A stretch of 64,000 nucleotides of DNA from Ailanthus altissimus (lineage: Eukaryota; Streptophyta; Magnoliopsida; Sapindales; Simaroubaceae): positions 2,926,001-2,990,000 of the forward strand of contig OX327694.1 in assembly GCA_946807835.1 (NCBI GenBank). Direction: 5' to 3'. Made by a program: the position numbers and the translations under genes. Every line of letters starts with the position of its first letter. Position 1 is the first letter of the stretch. Below, in pieces: positions 10,401 through 23,269 of the stretch. The notes under the pieces are model-generated. The model had not been told where the DNA came from. It ran no database searches and saw only the letters and a program-made list of their open reading frames with translations.

Positions 10401-11955
10401 AAAAGAAAGTATTATACAAATATGTTTGATATCACATGCATCCGTCTCTTCCATTAAGCTTTTCCGATTTGGTAAGGCAAAATCTGGTGAGTGACCAAAA
10501 GATTTTTAGTTTATCATGCAGTTTTGTACAACACACATCATTGCAATTTGGAGGAGGCCACCGTTATTTTTCCCACAAACTGGTTAATTGTTGAAAGTTT
10601 GGGTTTTTTTTTTTTTTCTCTCCTTCTTATAGCAATTGGTTGTCCACGCTGAGTGCTCAAATTAATTTTAATTAATGCTATCTAATTTAAATTATATATA
10701 TTTTAAATGTTATTTATATTTTAATCATAAAATACAACAAATAATCCACATTTACTAAGTAGACAGTAAAATTTATAAATTTTAAAATAATCATTAATTT
10801 GTCTGTCGTCCACATGCTGAATATTGTATTCAATAAAGCAAAAAATTTAAAATATGTAGGATTAATCTTTTAATTTATTCAATATCCAAATATATTGATT
10901 TAACTACAAAATTTAAACCATTTGATAATTTTTTTAAAATATTAGAGTGAATATTTATAATAAAACATCAATTTGAACCATAGTAATTTAAATATGCTTG
11001 TAATTAAGAGTGTTCGTAAGATTGAATATGATAGATTTAACTAATAATTAGCCCGACCGATCATTAAGCAAATTATTGAGTTTTTAATCAAGTTCAATTT
11101 ATTGAAATGTGAAATTTAATATGGTTCAATCAATTGAAAAAAAAAATTATAAATTCACTCCATCCGATTCAAAATGACCCAAAAAAAATATCGATTACAT
11201 TCAAATATATTAAATGAGTTCTATTACTCGAGTTCAAAATAAGTTAAGTTTATTGTAGTATCGTTTGACTCGTTCAATTTATATTATAAATTATGTAATA
11301 GTTTAGCTCGACTTAAAGTTTAGGCACAATAATTTTATTAAAAGATTATAAAAATAATTCAAAATAAAAATTTATTATTTTAAAAATTAAAAGTAACTTG
11401 AATTTCTTAAAAATAATAATAATTAGTTGTCTTTTACAATTTGTGTTTATATTATTTTATTTATATTAAATTGATTTTTATGAATGTATCGAAATAAATT
11501 CACGAACGAATTTCAAATTTTTAATTAAATTGAATCCATCAATCTTTAAATAAAAAAAAAGACGGATTAGATTGAACTCTACTTATAATCAAAATACTTA
11601 TATTTAATTTTTAAAATGTAATAATTAAAATGTTCGTTACATATTCAATTTTATTTAATGTCTAAAATTAATTAGTCAGTCACTGCTTGAACTCGTAACT
11701 AATGAACTCGATTTTAGCACAAAAGTCCAGCAATATCCAACCACTTTTATCAATTGAGTGGTTGATACTCAAAACTTTTAAAATTAAAGTGTTAGATTGA
11801 AAATTTTCCATTTACATAGGGGGTAGATTTAATTTCAAATATTGTGTTTAAAATTATATATATAACTAGAAATTTTGATAAATAGTCTAATTGTAATAAT
11901 TAATAATTGATATAGTATTATATATATAAGAATTTAATTAGAGGGCGACAGGCCC

Positions 11956-11985
11956 TGTGCAGCATTGTTGAAACAGTGCTGCACA
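11956..11985. repeat. Perfect 9-bp inverted repeat hairpin
   Basis: tgtgcagca (11956-11964) is followed after 12 bases by tgctgcaca (11977-11985), its exact complement. It lies in a GC-richer patch within AT-rich DNA and may be the terminal part of a decayed transposon. Confidence 0.5.
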
Positions 11986-13214
11986 ATGTCAAACAGCATA
12001 GAACAGTGATTCATTGTTCACCTAATCAACATATATATATATATAATTATTTTTTATTTCTAACGATAATTCATGTATTTGCTCAAATAGTTCGGTAATA
12101 AAGAATTTATAGTGTATTTTTTTTATTAAAATAAGAGGTCTTAAATTTGATTTTCTTTTCTTTCAAATAACAAAAAAAAAAACTCCGACAATTCCTGCAC
12201 ATTTTAATATATTTTTTTCCATATAATAAAACTTATTTTATTGAAAACGTCTCTAATTTGAACATATAATAGATAATAGAGAAATCAAGAGGGATGCTTT
12301 TTTTTTTTAAGTATTGTATCTTAAAATTTAATTTTCAAATAATTATAACATTATAGTAGAAATATTAATTAATTATTAATATAATTAACTTTAAATATAA
12401 TTGATTAAACAAATTTTTCAAACAATTAGAATGATTAAACCTAATATCCCAATGATTAGAAGAATTAAACAACTGTTCTGAACTCTATCAGAACGCTTAA
12501 CCTAAACTAAAGAGTATGCGAGCTTTACGGCAGGAGTAAGCAAAACAATTCGGTGTTGAAGGCTGGATATTAATGGCCAAAGATTCAAAATTTCGGAGGA
12601 AATGCGTTATTTTTAATTTTACGAGATGCCACGTGAAATGTTTGAGGAGTCAATACTCAAAGCCTTATTCTTTAATTATTGACGCGTGGGAATTTGAATA
12701 TTTCAAAGAAAAAACAAAAAATTCAGTGCAATCAATTTATCTATTTGTTATTTTACAAATTTGGACGGAAAGTTGTTCACTTTGAACCCTCTTCTCAGTC
12801 CAATTCTCAAAAGCACCACAAAACAAAAATAAAAATGTATAAAATGTGAATTTAGAAAAACATTTTTAAAATTGAGGATATGATTTTGATTTTTTTTATC
12901 CCTCAAACTGGTTTTTTCATTATAACTTATTTTCAATACGAGTAAATGCTACATAAACAAAATTAAAATCAAATAATTATATCTTAAATGACATGTTATT
13001 TGATGCTCTACTTAGTGATAAACAATACAAAAAAAAAAACTAACACATTTACTATTGAATAAATATGCAATAGTAGTTATCGATAATTAAATATATTTAT
13101 TAAAATTTATCTTTAATATTAATATTGGGTCTTGACTTAACAATTTAATTTTTTTAAATTAAATAATAAACTAATATAATATTAGAGTTAAGGTCCTAAA
13201 TTCCAAGCCTTGTA

Positions 13215-13560
13215 TTTTTATTTTTAATTATCTTTGTTTTGATATTTTTTTAATTAAATTATCAAATTATATATTTGTTTTGATCTTTTTAGAATTTAAT
13301 TAAATCTTTGTTTTCATCTTTTTTAATTAAACTATTAAATTATCTCTGTTTCGGTTTTTGAAAGATCCACTTTATTTTAGACATTCTTAATTTATCTCAT
13401 TTTTGGTCTTTGGGAGATTCACTTTGTTTCAAATATTCTTGATTTATCTCTATTTCGATCTTTAGAAAGTAATTTTTTGATTTATTTTTGTTTTAGTGTT
13501 TCAGACGTTCTTAATTTATTTTTATTTTAATCTTTGAGGGATCTATTTTGTTTCATATCT
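13215..13560. repeat. Degenerate ~60-bp repeats (ttatctctgttttgatcttt family)
   Basis: Successive phrases of the type aatttatctctgttttgatc, tttgagagatccactttgtt and ttagacattcttaattta recur about five times with many substitutions and length changes. This looks like an old minisatellite. Confidence 0.5.
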
Positions 13561-14960
13561 TAAACTCAAGTTTCACGTTATGTGAACTACTAAAATTTAT
13601 TTTTAATATTAATATTAAGTTATTATCTAACAATTTAAAATTTTAAGTTAAATTGGTTAAAATGACAAACTAATAATACTAATTCTTAACGAATTTTACA
13701 TTCTAATTTTACAAATACAATATTATTTCCATTTGAGATATTGGATAGAATGGTAAATTAAAAGATTGTGGATAAGCTTCTCACATGTGACTTTCATCTT
13801 GGTGCATGCATTGAGCAAGTCTTTGTATCATTAACAAAGTGATGTTATTATTATCATTATTTTGAAGTCACTGAACCGAACCAATTCTCCCAATCCAATT
13901 TCTTGGGTGAAGTTCATTGCAAGGCAAAATCACATTCACACACTCCCCTTCTCATCTCTAGAAATTAAAACGCCGTAGTTTTGGGGTCCCACAGCGCAGC
14001 TAATGACCGTCTAGGTTTAGCTTTAGCCAATTCCCACAATGAAAGAAGAAAAGTAATAAAAAGATGAGAGTCAGGGCCGCTCAGAATCTGACACCGCTCT
14101 CGCTTTATTTTTTATTTATTTATTTTACAAAATACAAATTACATCCAAAGACTTAGCCCAATTATATAATACATTTGTAGTGTTTTGTGATTTATTCTTA
14201 CAATTTTTATTATTTTATAACTTAAAACACTTGGATTTATTTTGATATGTAGTGTTTTGTTTTACACCTATAACAATTTTTGGTTTGTAGTATTTTTTAT
14301 TTACACCCAATCTGTTTTTGGGCTCGTGGTGTTTTGATATATAGGATAAAATTAACTAATCTCAATTGGAGTAGTTGAATTAAGAGGTGAGAGTCTTTTA
14401 AGAAATTGAGCATTTTAGTGCTTATTTTGTTGCGCGTTTTTTATCTTAAATTTTTAATGCGTAATTAAAGATTTTTTTTTCTATTGATGCTAGTGACCTC
14501 TAATTTGAAAGTTGGTACATTGGCGGAGATATATTTTTTATAAAATTTAGTTTATTTTTTTTTAAAAAAAAAATTTAACGATCATTAATATTAACTATGT
14601 GATTCAAACCAATTATATGAAATTATGATATAAATCATAACTTAAAATGGTGATAATATACGGTTGAAGTGTCATGTGATAATTTTATTCACTATATATT
14701 GAGTTGCCCACTAAAATATATATCTATATTAAAGTGAATTTTATAATAATATTTATTGAGATTTCACTTAATTAAGTTTAATTATAAGATTAATTGTGGA
14801 TCAATTAAAGTGCTGATTCTATGGTACGATTTTAGATATATTGACATATTATTTAAATACAAATTTTGAGATTAAATTTAAAAAATATAATAAGAATTTT
14901 TTCTTTGGCTATATAGATTAACTTTTGGAACATATCATGAAGGTTTTTTTTTTTAAAAAA

Positions 14961-15560
14961 GAGTAAGAAATATATTGCGAAATGTGAAGAATAAAGGAAA
15001 AGACGATCACAAGCAAAAAAATAAAAGAAAATCCTTGGTAGGTCAAATTTTGGAGTCCAGACCAAACCCTGACTCGAGAATCGGTCACATCATCCATGTG
15101 TCACCGGTAAGTAGGTTCTCATTGATGGAGACGAAAGAGTCAACAGGGACCACCAAGTTACCCGGTAAAAGTAACCGGCCGGCACTTGAAAGCAAATCCA
15201 AAGGGGGCCTTCTTTGGAACGGGACTCGCAATTTGACCCTTAACATAATGCCAACTGACAGCTGTCGATGCTCTCGGTCGGCCAAAGCGCCAGTGGATGG
15301 ACTCCACGTGGCCATCAAATTCCTTTGCCTTATTGGTCAAATTGGTCAATTTTACTTAAATCCCAAACTTTTGACCATTCGGTGGCTTCTCCGAGGCATC
15401 CTGGATTAGGACAGCGTGCGCGGCGTTACTGTGGGCTCCGTGTTGGTCCGTTTTACACATCACGACGACGTGGCGTAATTTCGTCACGCTTGCTATTGGA
15501 CTCGGCCCAAGTTAAGATTAAGCAAATGAAAGAAAGAGAGAAAACTGTTTTAACTTGTAA
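14961..15560. promoter_or_regulatory. GC-richer island with G-box and W-box motifs, no adjacent gene
   Basis: This block stands out from its AT-rich surroundings. It contains a perfect palindromic G-box ccacgtgg (15304-15311), paired W-box complements ttggtcaaattggtcaa at about 15333-15349, another ttgacc at about 15371, and acgacgtggcg near 15465. A 144-codon plus-strand frame crosses it, but its composition (mixed basic and low-information residues, no motif) does not look like protein. Promoter or enhancer DNA of a lost or unrecognised transcript is a reasonable reading, but only an inference. Confidence 0.35.
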
Positions 15561-17985
15561 CCAATATCCAGCGGTCTTTATGGATTTGGCAGGTTAATCT
15601 AATATAACGCTTAATTTTTTTAAACCTAGCAGGTTCTATTAGATGGTAAACTTCGGATCAAGTTTTACTCGATTCGAATTTAATTATATATATATTTTTA
15701 AATAAAATCGAAACTCATATTTAACTTGAATTTTTTTAAGTCGGGTTCGGGTTAATTAAACTCAATTTTTTTAATTTGTTTTTTTATTTTTTTTGAATAA
15801 AATTTAAATTTTTTAGATTTATTTTATAAAATTTGTATTCATAATTTAATATATTTAATTTTTTTTTAATATTTGTCCTCTTGTAATTATTAAAATTTTA
15901 ATTTTTTTTACCGTTATGTTTCTTTTCAATTTTTGTAAGTTAAATTTAAATTTTTAGGGATATTTATTTTGTAAAATAATTATTAGATTCATATATATTA
16001 AAGATTATAAATTTTAATAATAAATTTGTAATTTTTATTAAAAAAAAATTGGATCTGAATTGGGTTTTAGAATTCTGAAAAAAAAATCAGATTCAATCTG
16101 AGTTTTTGAATTACGAAAAAAAAAGAATTAGATCCGGATTGAACCAGGTTTTGAGTTTTTCAAACCAAGTTGCAATCCCTAATTCTTACCTAAACTATCA
16201 AAGAAAATCACTGTTTTACTCTCCTGTAATTTTCTATTCTAAGCTTTTATTTTTTTTCTCATGTTAATAATAAAATTTTCACCTCAATTGGTGGCTATTT
16301 GTGGTCCAAATCTTGAACTGGATTAATTACTTATTTTCGATCGTTCAAAATTTAATTTATATTAAATATTTGACTTTATGTAGTTTCATTTTTTAATTTA
16401 ATAATCATGTTTCTTTCATATTTGAAACTTTCTTTGTTCAAATTTGACAGTCTGAGAAAAATATAATACAAAATAATTTCAAAAGGTCAACATTTACATT
16501 GACGAGAAAGATGACTCGAAAGAGGAATAGAGTTTTCTTCAATGGAGCTTGATTTGTTATTTTGTGATGAAATTTATTGATACATTTTATTAAAAAACAA
16601 ATACTCTATCTCCCTATACATGTAAAGTTATATGCGATATTTCTATTAATTTTTTGTTAATATTATTTTTTTCTCTAATTTTTAATTTAAGCTATAAAAT
16701 TATATTTTTTTATTGAATGAAAGTAATATTTACGCTTCCAAAAAAAAAAGGAGTCAAGTACCATATTCAAGTGATATAAAGGATTATTATAAAGTTTTGC
16801 GTAAAACATTTTGTTAGACAAGATTATGTTGATTCATAATAAAAAGCAACATAGTATAATTATATTATGATATTATTTAATTATTTAATAATGGATTTTT
16901 TAAAAAAAATATTAATAATAATAGAGATTGTCATTTCTTCATAAACAATAACAAGAATATCACTAGAAATTTATATTGATTGGGCTAAGTTCTCTTAAAT
17001 AATTTTATATTTTTAATCGTATAAAAATTTTTATTTATAAGATAATAAAATATTATATATATATATAAGAGACATAATGAGCTTTACTCGTGAAAAAAAA
17101 TTGGTATAATAATTAAAATTAAAATACAAATAAAATGTTTATGGTAAAGTTGTATTCATTGATGTCTTAATGTAAATAAACATGTAATTTGTAAGAAATT
17201 GGTCTTTCATTTTAGTACCAGCGTTTGTTTTAATAAGTTATCTATATAAAAATACAGATTGTATCATTGGAGATTGAAATAATCGGCGCAAAACAAATTA
17301 ATTTAGTGTACAGGAAGTAATTTTTTATTTTAAATAAACCTCGACATAATAATTTTAAAGGTTTATTTAACCATCGAGGTTAAATTCACTTTAAACATAT
17401 AATAAATATATAAAAAAAACAGTAAATAAAAATAATTATTTATTTGAGATAGATAAAAGTTAAATGCTAGTTAAATGCATGCAAAAGAAAAATACTTGCA
17501 AAGAGAGCAAATTAAAATTATTATCAATAAATTGTTAGAACATTTTGACTAACGAAACTTATTTATAGATGTTGGAATTAATAATTTAACAATTATATAT
17601 GAACATAAATTAATATTGATACCAGGAATACAGTCATTATAAAGTTAAATACACATAAAATGTATAAAGAGAAGCAAAATTAAAAATCAGAAGAATGGTA
17701 ACTGTTTACACGATTATTGTTCACGCAACAACTTACGAGTATTTTCTGTTTTATCTCAATTAACTTTTTTAAATAAGATTTGGACTCCTACAAGTAAGTA
17801 CTATTATTCCAATTAAGTTTAAGATTTTTAGAAATTTTGTAAGTACTATATAAACACTTAAAGATAGTCAAACATTTAAAGTATCAATATGTAAACATAA
17901 AAGAGAATATAAGAGATAGGTAGACAATAAGTATGAGATGTATTAGGATGTAATATTTAAGGGTGCCTTTATTCTTAAGTGAACA
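15561..17985. other. AT-rich spacer
   Basis: Very AT-rich, with T and A homopolymers and repeated phrases such as ggatctgaattgggttttag around 16050-16160. No gene-like frame or RNA gene is visible. Confidence 0.4.
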
Positions 17986-18421
17986 AAATAAGCACTATAG
18001 ATTATTTTGAGAGAGACTCGAACTATTCATATATTTTTTTAATAAAATCTCTTATGAGGTGAGAGATACTAAAAGGTTTTTTTTTTTAAATCATGGTAAT
18101 TTAGAGAGATACTTAGAAGTTTACAATGAAAAATAGTAGGAGGTCTTATAAAGATTATTGTGATGTAAGGAGATACTTAATGATTTTATCAATAAAAAAG
18201 GTTGGATCATGAATTTTTCGTAGACGTAGGCATTTTGGCCGAACCACGTATATCTTGTGTCTTGTGGTTTGTTTCTTTATATTTATTAGTGTGTATTAAT
18301 CTTATATGTTCTTGATTATTTGTGAGTTATGTCATTAGCATAAAGTAAAATGGCATCAACGCAAAAGGCTAATCTTATTGAGGCTGAGGTTGATTTTCTC
18401 TCAACAAACTAGTATTAAAGC
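17985..18421 (+). mobile_element. Degenerate Ty1/copia LTR end with decayed primer-binding site
   Basis: The block contains phrases typical of plant copia LTRs in the U5 half: gtagacgtaggcattttggc followed by cgaaccacgtatatcttgtg, then a T-rich stretch, ending tctcaaca at 18406. Immediately after comes tagtattaaagc (18410-18421), which differs from the canonical tRNA-Met primer site tggtatcagagc at three positions, all transitions. No clear gag follows. The left boundary is uncertain. Confidence 0.5.
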
Positions 18422-19484
18422 GGTGACTTAAATGATACTAAAGTGGTGTCAAACTGAAGAGCATATTACTACCACAACAATAACTCTTAAATTGTAAAAG
18501 CATAAATTAAATTAAATATAAATTATTTTTATTATATTTAGTTAAGTACTATAAATAAATTCAATTGGGTTAGAAATATAAACAATATAAAAAAAACTAA
18601 AATACACTAATTTAGAAAAATAAAAATAATCTCGAGTTAAATACAAACTCAAAGTGGCTAATAAATGGATAAGTATTTTTTTTTTAAATAATTGTTTACT
18701 TGTATTAGTAGATCTACTAACCCCCTCTTCCATCTTTTGAATAATAATCCCGATTGATATTTAATTCTCATCTATAAGAATCAACAAATAAATTTATTAA
18801 TGCTAGAAAGATGATACACATTTTATAGTAAGGTTTAAGGACATATAATAGTATTTTGAGTAGATTTTTAGATGTCTCAAAGTCATAGAAAACTGATAGA
18901 TGATTTAGATCTTAGACTTTGAATATGATCCACAGTTCTTAGATTAACCTAGTTGTCTTTATTGTATACTTGAATGACATATATCTTTATGAGGTCACAT
19001 TCTCATTTTTAGAACTTTTGATACTTCTACTTAAGATAATCTCTATCATTTTAATTTGCAATCACAAAATATATTAGAAGGATATTGGATTTGTTAATGG
19101 CGAAAACTCTCTAATGTTTAATTCAATTTTAGATTCTCTTTTTTGTGAATATAGTAACAAAAATGATTGAATGATTAACTTGCATTCCAGCTAAAATACT
19201 TTAGAGAAAACTTGCTAGAGTTTAACATAGTAGAGGTAGTCCCCTCCTTAATATTTGAGCTTGTCTTTTATAAGATTTTGGAAGGTGGTTATTTAATTTA
19301 TTTAATGATAAATAACTATGAGTGGTTGGAATTTGATTTGGCATAATTACCAATGTTATATAGTGGATAACTACCGCTTATTGGTGCTATTATTACTCTC
19401 CGCTTCCTTTATTTCTAGGCATGCGTTTTATAATTACTTTGTTGTGCCAATAACATAGTCTAAATAAATATTTAGTTGTGTGAA
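18422..19484. other. AT-rich spacer
   Basis: No coding frame with recognisable features. It may contain decayed internal sequence of the copia-like element to its left. Confidence 0.35.
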
Positions 19485-19885
19485 TAGATGAAAATGATTG
19501 TCTTAATCAATAGATGAAAATGACATTGTGCCAAAAAATGTAAATGACATCATAATTGTGGCTGTATGCTATAAAATTAGAACGATGTCATTGCTTTGGT
19601 TGAAACCATTAGATGAGAACAATATCGTTGCCTTTGCTTGATGTTATTAGATGAGAATTATATTGTTAAATTAACTTGTTGTTAATGACTAAGAACAACA
19701 TTATTTCTTTAACTTGTTGCGATTGAATAAAAATGACATCGATGCCTTGATTTATCGCCAATGGATTAGAATGATATTATTGCTTTTGCTTAATGCCATT
19801 AAACAAGAACAACATCACTGTCTTTATTTAGTATCATTAGATGAAAATAACATCATTGATTTTGTTTAGAGACATTGAATGACTA
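19485..19885. repeat. Degenerate ~40-bp minisatellite (gatgagaacaatatcattgc family)
   Basis: About nine loosely conserved units follow one another. Each has a core like gaacaacatcattg, then ctttgcttgatg, then ccattagatga. Unit lengths are about 37-44 bp. Conservation is low, so this is an old array. Confidence 0.6.
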
Positions 19886-20884
19886 CATGGTTATGACTAT
19901 GACTGATCTCACTTGAGTGCTGGTGAGCCAACCTTTAACTTTGTATTAGCAACTCGAAGTGAATGTTATTTTTAAATTTCTTATTCAAAAATTTTAGTAC
20001 AATTGTTATACTAATATTAAGTATTACGAGTAATGTTATATTTTTTAAATGATATTTAAAATTTTTAATTATAAATTAAAGTGTTAAATAATTATTAGAT
20101 GATGAAATTATAAAAATTTTATAAAAATTAATTATTTTATTATTTAATAGTTGTTTAACATATTATTTAAGATGAAAAAAATTTAAGATACTATTTAAAA
20201 ATATATTATTATTTAAAATAAAAAATTTAAAATATTATTTAAAAAATATAATATTATTTATATTATTTTAAAAGAATATTATATTTTTTAAATGATATTT
20301 TAAATATTGTGTTAAAAATTATTAAATAATAAAATAAAATAATAAATAATTTTATATTATTTAACATAATTATTTTATGTTACATATGAGAACATGGGTA
20401 ACCGTGTTTTATTTATTTATTTCTTCTTCTTAACGTGTCCATGTGGAGCCAGTGAATGGGAAATGCGTTAGAGCCACAAAAATTGATCGTTCAAGCAGAG
20501 CGCGTCAACTGAGCACCAATAGCAGGAAGTTGTTTATCGGGAAAGCCATCACTTAACCCTGTAAATCAAATCCCTTGCTTTTTTTTTTTTCTTGTTTATT
20601 ATTTGCCAGACGCGCAAGTTAGCACAGCAAAGAGCAGCTTTTTCGTAATGTGTGGTTAAATTGGCGGGAAAGGGCAAACCGTGTGGCAGCTGGCATTGTA
20701 CGCAACGTGCGTTTATTAGCATTACGTGGCCAGTTATGTAGACAATGTCTTGATAACTTGAGCCGGGGGGCGAAGGTTTGTTTGGTTAGCTATAAGCTAT
20801 TATGTCCATGACATAAGAAATATCAAAAGAATTTAATTATTACTGAATTTCGGGTCAATGGGTCCTCGTCATTTAAGAAACGGA
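19886..20884. other. AT-rich DNA with a GC-richer island at about 20430-20770
   Basis: 20030-20290 is an AT-rich, self-complementary stretch like the MITE family. From 20430 to 20770 composition shifts and motifs such as gtgtccatgtgg, cgcgtcaactgagc and attacgtggcc appear, without an open frame or adjacent gene. It resembles plant promoter DNA, but no product can be assigned. Confidence 0.35.
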
Positions 20885-21113
20885 GTAATGTTACACCTAT
20901 AAAATGTATATATAATAAAATAGTGTATATTTTAAAATATAATAATATTAAATATATTAAATTATATTTTAAAAAATAATTTATTAAATTTAATAAATAA
21001 TTTTAAAATTTATATCAATTTATTACACAATAATTATTTCACACATTATTTTTTAAAATATAATTTATTAATATATTATTATTTAAAATATAAAATTAGG
21101 ATGTGTAACATTA
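20885..21113. mobile_element. AT-rich MITE, 'taatgttacac' family (copy 2)
   Basis: The left end gtaatgttacacctataaaa and the right end (reverse-complemented ataatgttacacatcctaat) form inverted repeats of roughly 20 bp with a few mismatches around an AT-rich core of about 230 bp. It shares its ends with elements at 4864-5028 and 38373-38535. Confidence 0.6.
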
Positions 21114-22139
21114 TTTTTTTAAAAAATTAATTAATTAAAGAATAATTATTTTTTTAAAATTATATAATTAAATAAAAAATAATTACTTTTTAAAAATTAT
21201 ATAATTAAATAAAGAATAATTACATCCCTAATACCATCAAATTAATTACGAAATCATAAATTATAAAATTAATCCAATTAAATTACTTTTTTTTTACTTA
21301 AATCCATATGTTTTATGTCGTAGAAGTATTATATTATAATTATGAATTTAAATTAAAGAAAAACAAAGAACTCCCCTCTCAATTTATTAGAGAATAATCT
21401 ACTCTTTTCTCTTAAATAAGAGATTATGGAACCGAAAATTTTCAACTAAAGCTCACCATAACTACTCTTTTAAAAATTTTTAATTGAAAAAAAAAACAGA
21501 AAGGGTTAGGATCACCATCAACTCATGTGTTTATACAAATTGTTACACATAGCACAATTGAGATATAATATGTACAAAATTTTAAAAGTTAAATTAATCG
21601 TGCATGTAAAATATAAAAATGTAACGTGTCACAATTAGAGTTTGGTGCATCTAACCCGTGGTCTATTGACTTATTCTTCACTATTAATGTTTCGATCAAA
21701 TAACATATTACTCACGCTTTGAATTTTTATACCAAAATTTGTTTTAGAATTTTATAGAATTAGACGTGTCAACGTCTAGTTACTTATTTCTAAAGTTTAT
21801 GTACTTTCTTATTTAAGTTGGAGTTAAAACTCTGATAGAATTTAAAATAGTTATTTAATTTTTCTGGATAATTTTAATTTTTTTTTAATTATTTGAGAGA
21901 AAAGGATAATTTTAATTTTTCAAGTTATTTAGAATTGAAACTAATTTTAATATTTTTAATTATACGAAATAAACTGATTAATATTTTAAAGGACAATTTT
22001 AATGCTTCCAATTGTCTAACAAAATTAATTAATATTTAAACTATAATATTATAATTATTTAAAATTAAAATGTAATACTTATAAAAAAAAATCAAGCATA
22101 AAGTGAAATCCTTAAAAAAAAAAAAGCATAAAGGGAGTT
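21114..22139. other. AT-rich spacer
   Basis: Short tandem phrases such as aattaaataaagaataatta recur at about 21125-21225. No gene-like frame. Confidence 0.4.
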
Positions 22140-22307
22140 AACTTACTGTGAGTGCCGAGCACGAGGGCTCAGCCTAGTTGACTGAGCACCTTTAAGTCTC
22201 ACATCCCCATCTGAATTCGAATCTCTCTTTCTCTCAGGTGGTGCAAAAAAAAGAATATATGTTGTAATCCCCCCTTTAAAAAAAAAAAAACTTACTATGA
22301 GTGCCGA
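22140..22307 (+). mobile_element. tRNA-derived SINE with 19-bp target-site duplication
   Basis: The body (22159-22288) starts gcacgagggctcagcctagt, containing an A-box-like block, followed by a B-box-like gaattcgaatc at about 22213-22223, then a pyrimidine-rich stretch and A-rich tails. The flanks are aacttactgtgagtgccga (22140-22158) and aacttactatgagtgccga (22289-22307), 18 of 19 identical. This is a clear retroposition signature and suggests a fairly recent insertion. Confidence 0.75.
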
Positions 22308-23269
22308 ATAAAAAAGCAAAAATTCATTATTAAAAAAAAAAAAATCAAAGAGAAAAAAAAATGCGGAGTCAATGCGTGTGAATTTAATATTTTGGTAAAT
22401 ATGGTGGGAGCCATTGCTATAACTGCCCAAATTTATATTTAAAACTAATATTGTAGGCCCAGCTCCACTCCATTCAAAAGAGTTCCCTTACAAAACATCT
22501 CATAATTTTTAAAGAATTTAAATTTATGCTAAAGTATTTTAAATTGCATATCTATTCTAGTTTTTCTCATTATCATAAGTATGCCCTAAATTTATTTAAA
22601 ATTTTACAATGGCCTCAAATCTATTTAACATTTTGAAAAGGCCCTATATTTTACCAAAATATCAATATGACCCTAAAAGTTTAATTTCAAAGAGCCTTGA
22701 TTTGTCAGTGGACAATAGAAATCATCAACGCGGAAATCGGATGCAAAAAAATTTGAGCGTCGCGTGCAGCAACTAAAATTTTAACTAGTATTAAGATGAG
22801 ATAAAAATTTGATACATTTTAGAAAAAAATAGGGTATTTATATATTTTTAATCTAAACGATAATTATAAAAAATAGTATTTATATAGACATTAAAATTTT
22901 AACTTATATAAAAAGAATTAATACATAAAATTATGATTATAATATGATGTTTAACACACACAAAAATGTTTATAAAAAATTAATATATAAAATTACGACT
23001 ATAATACAATATTTAACACAAAAGAAAATTAAAAATTTTAAAAGACTAAATGTGAAATCTTTAATAATACGGCTAACTTTAACATGATAATTAGAATGAT
23101 CACAATTAAAGCTTGGTTTTAAATAAGACCTGAATAAGTTGAGTCCCAACTGATCATAAACTAATCAATTAATGTTCATTACAGACCCAGTCCTATTATT
23201 CAAAGATGGTTCAAACTAGAAATGTAAAAAGATAAAGCAACTCGATAATCGTGAGTCCTCCCTATTATC
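22308..23269. other. AT-rich spacer
   Basis: No gene-like frame. Phrases such as ttaacacacaca and ttaatatataaaattacgac repeat loosely around 22915-23035. Confidence 0.4.

Larger units (their letters stand above)
10401..14960. other. Long AT-rich spacer, no supportable gene
   Basis: About 4.5 kb with frequent stops in all frames. Items inside: a perfect short hairpin at 11956-11985; an (AT)n run at about 12032-12044; degenerate repeats at 13215-13560; and a slightly GC-richer, promoter-like patch at about 13910-14105 with no gene beside it. A 70-codon frame near 12573 has no recognisable features. Confidence 0.45.

Noticed and set aside
11956..11985. miRNA precursor
   Set aside because: Arms of only 9 bp are far too short, and no known miRNA sequence is seen.
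14975..15409. 144-codon plus-strand open frame
   Set aside because: No domain, no signal, low-information composition, and overlapping open frames on the other strand; the block reads better as regulatory DNA with G-box and W-box motifs.
22165..22225. tRNA gene suggested by A- and B-box-like blocks
   Set aside because: No cloverleaf can be formed and the unit has a 19-bp target duplication and A-rich tail.
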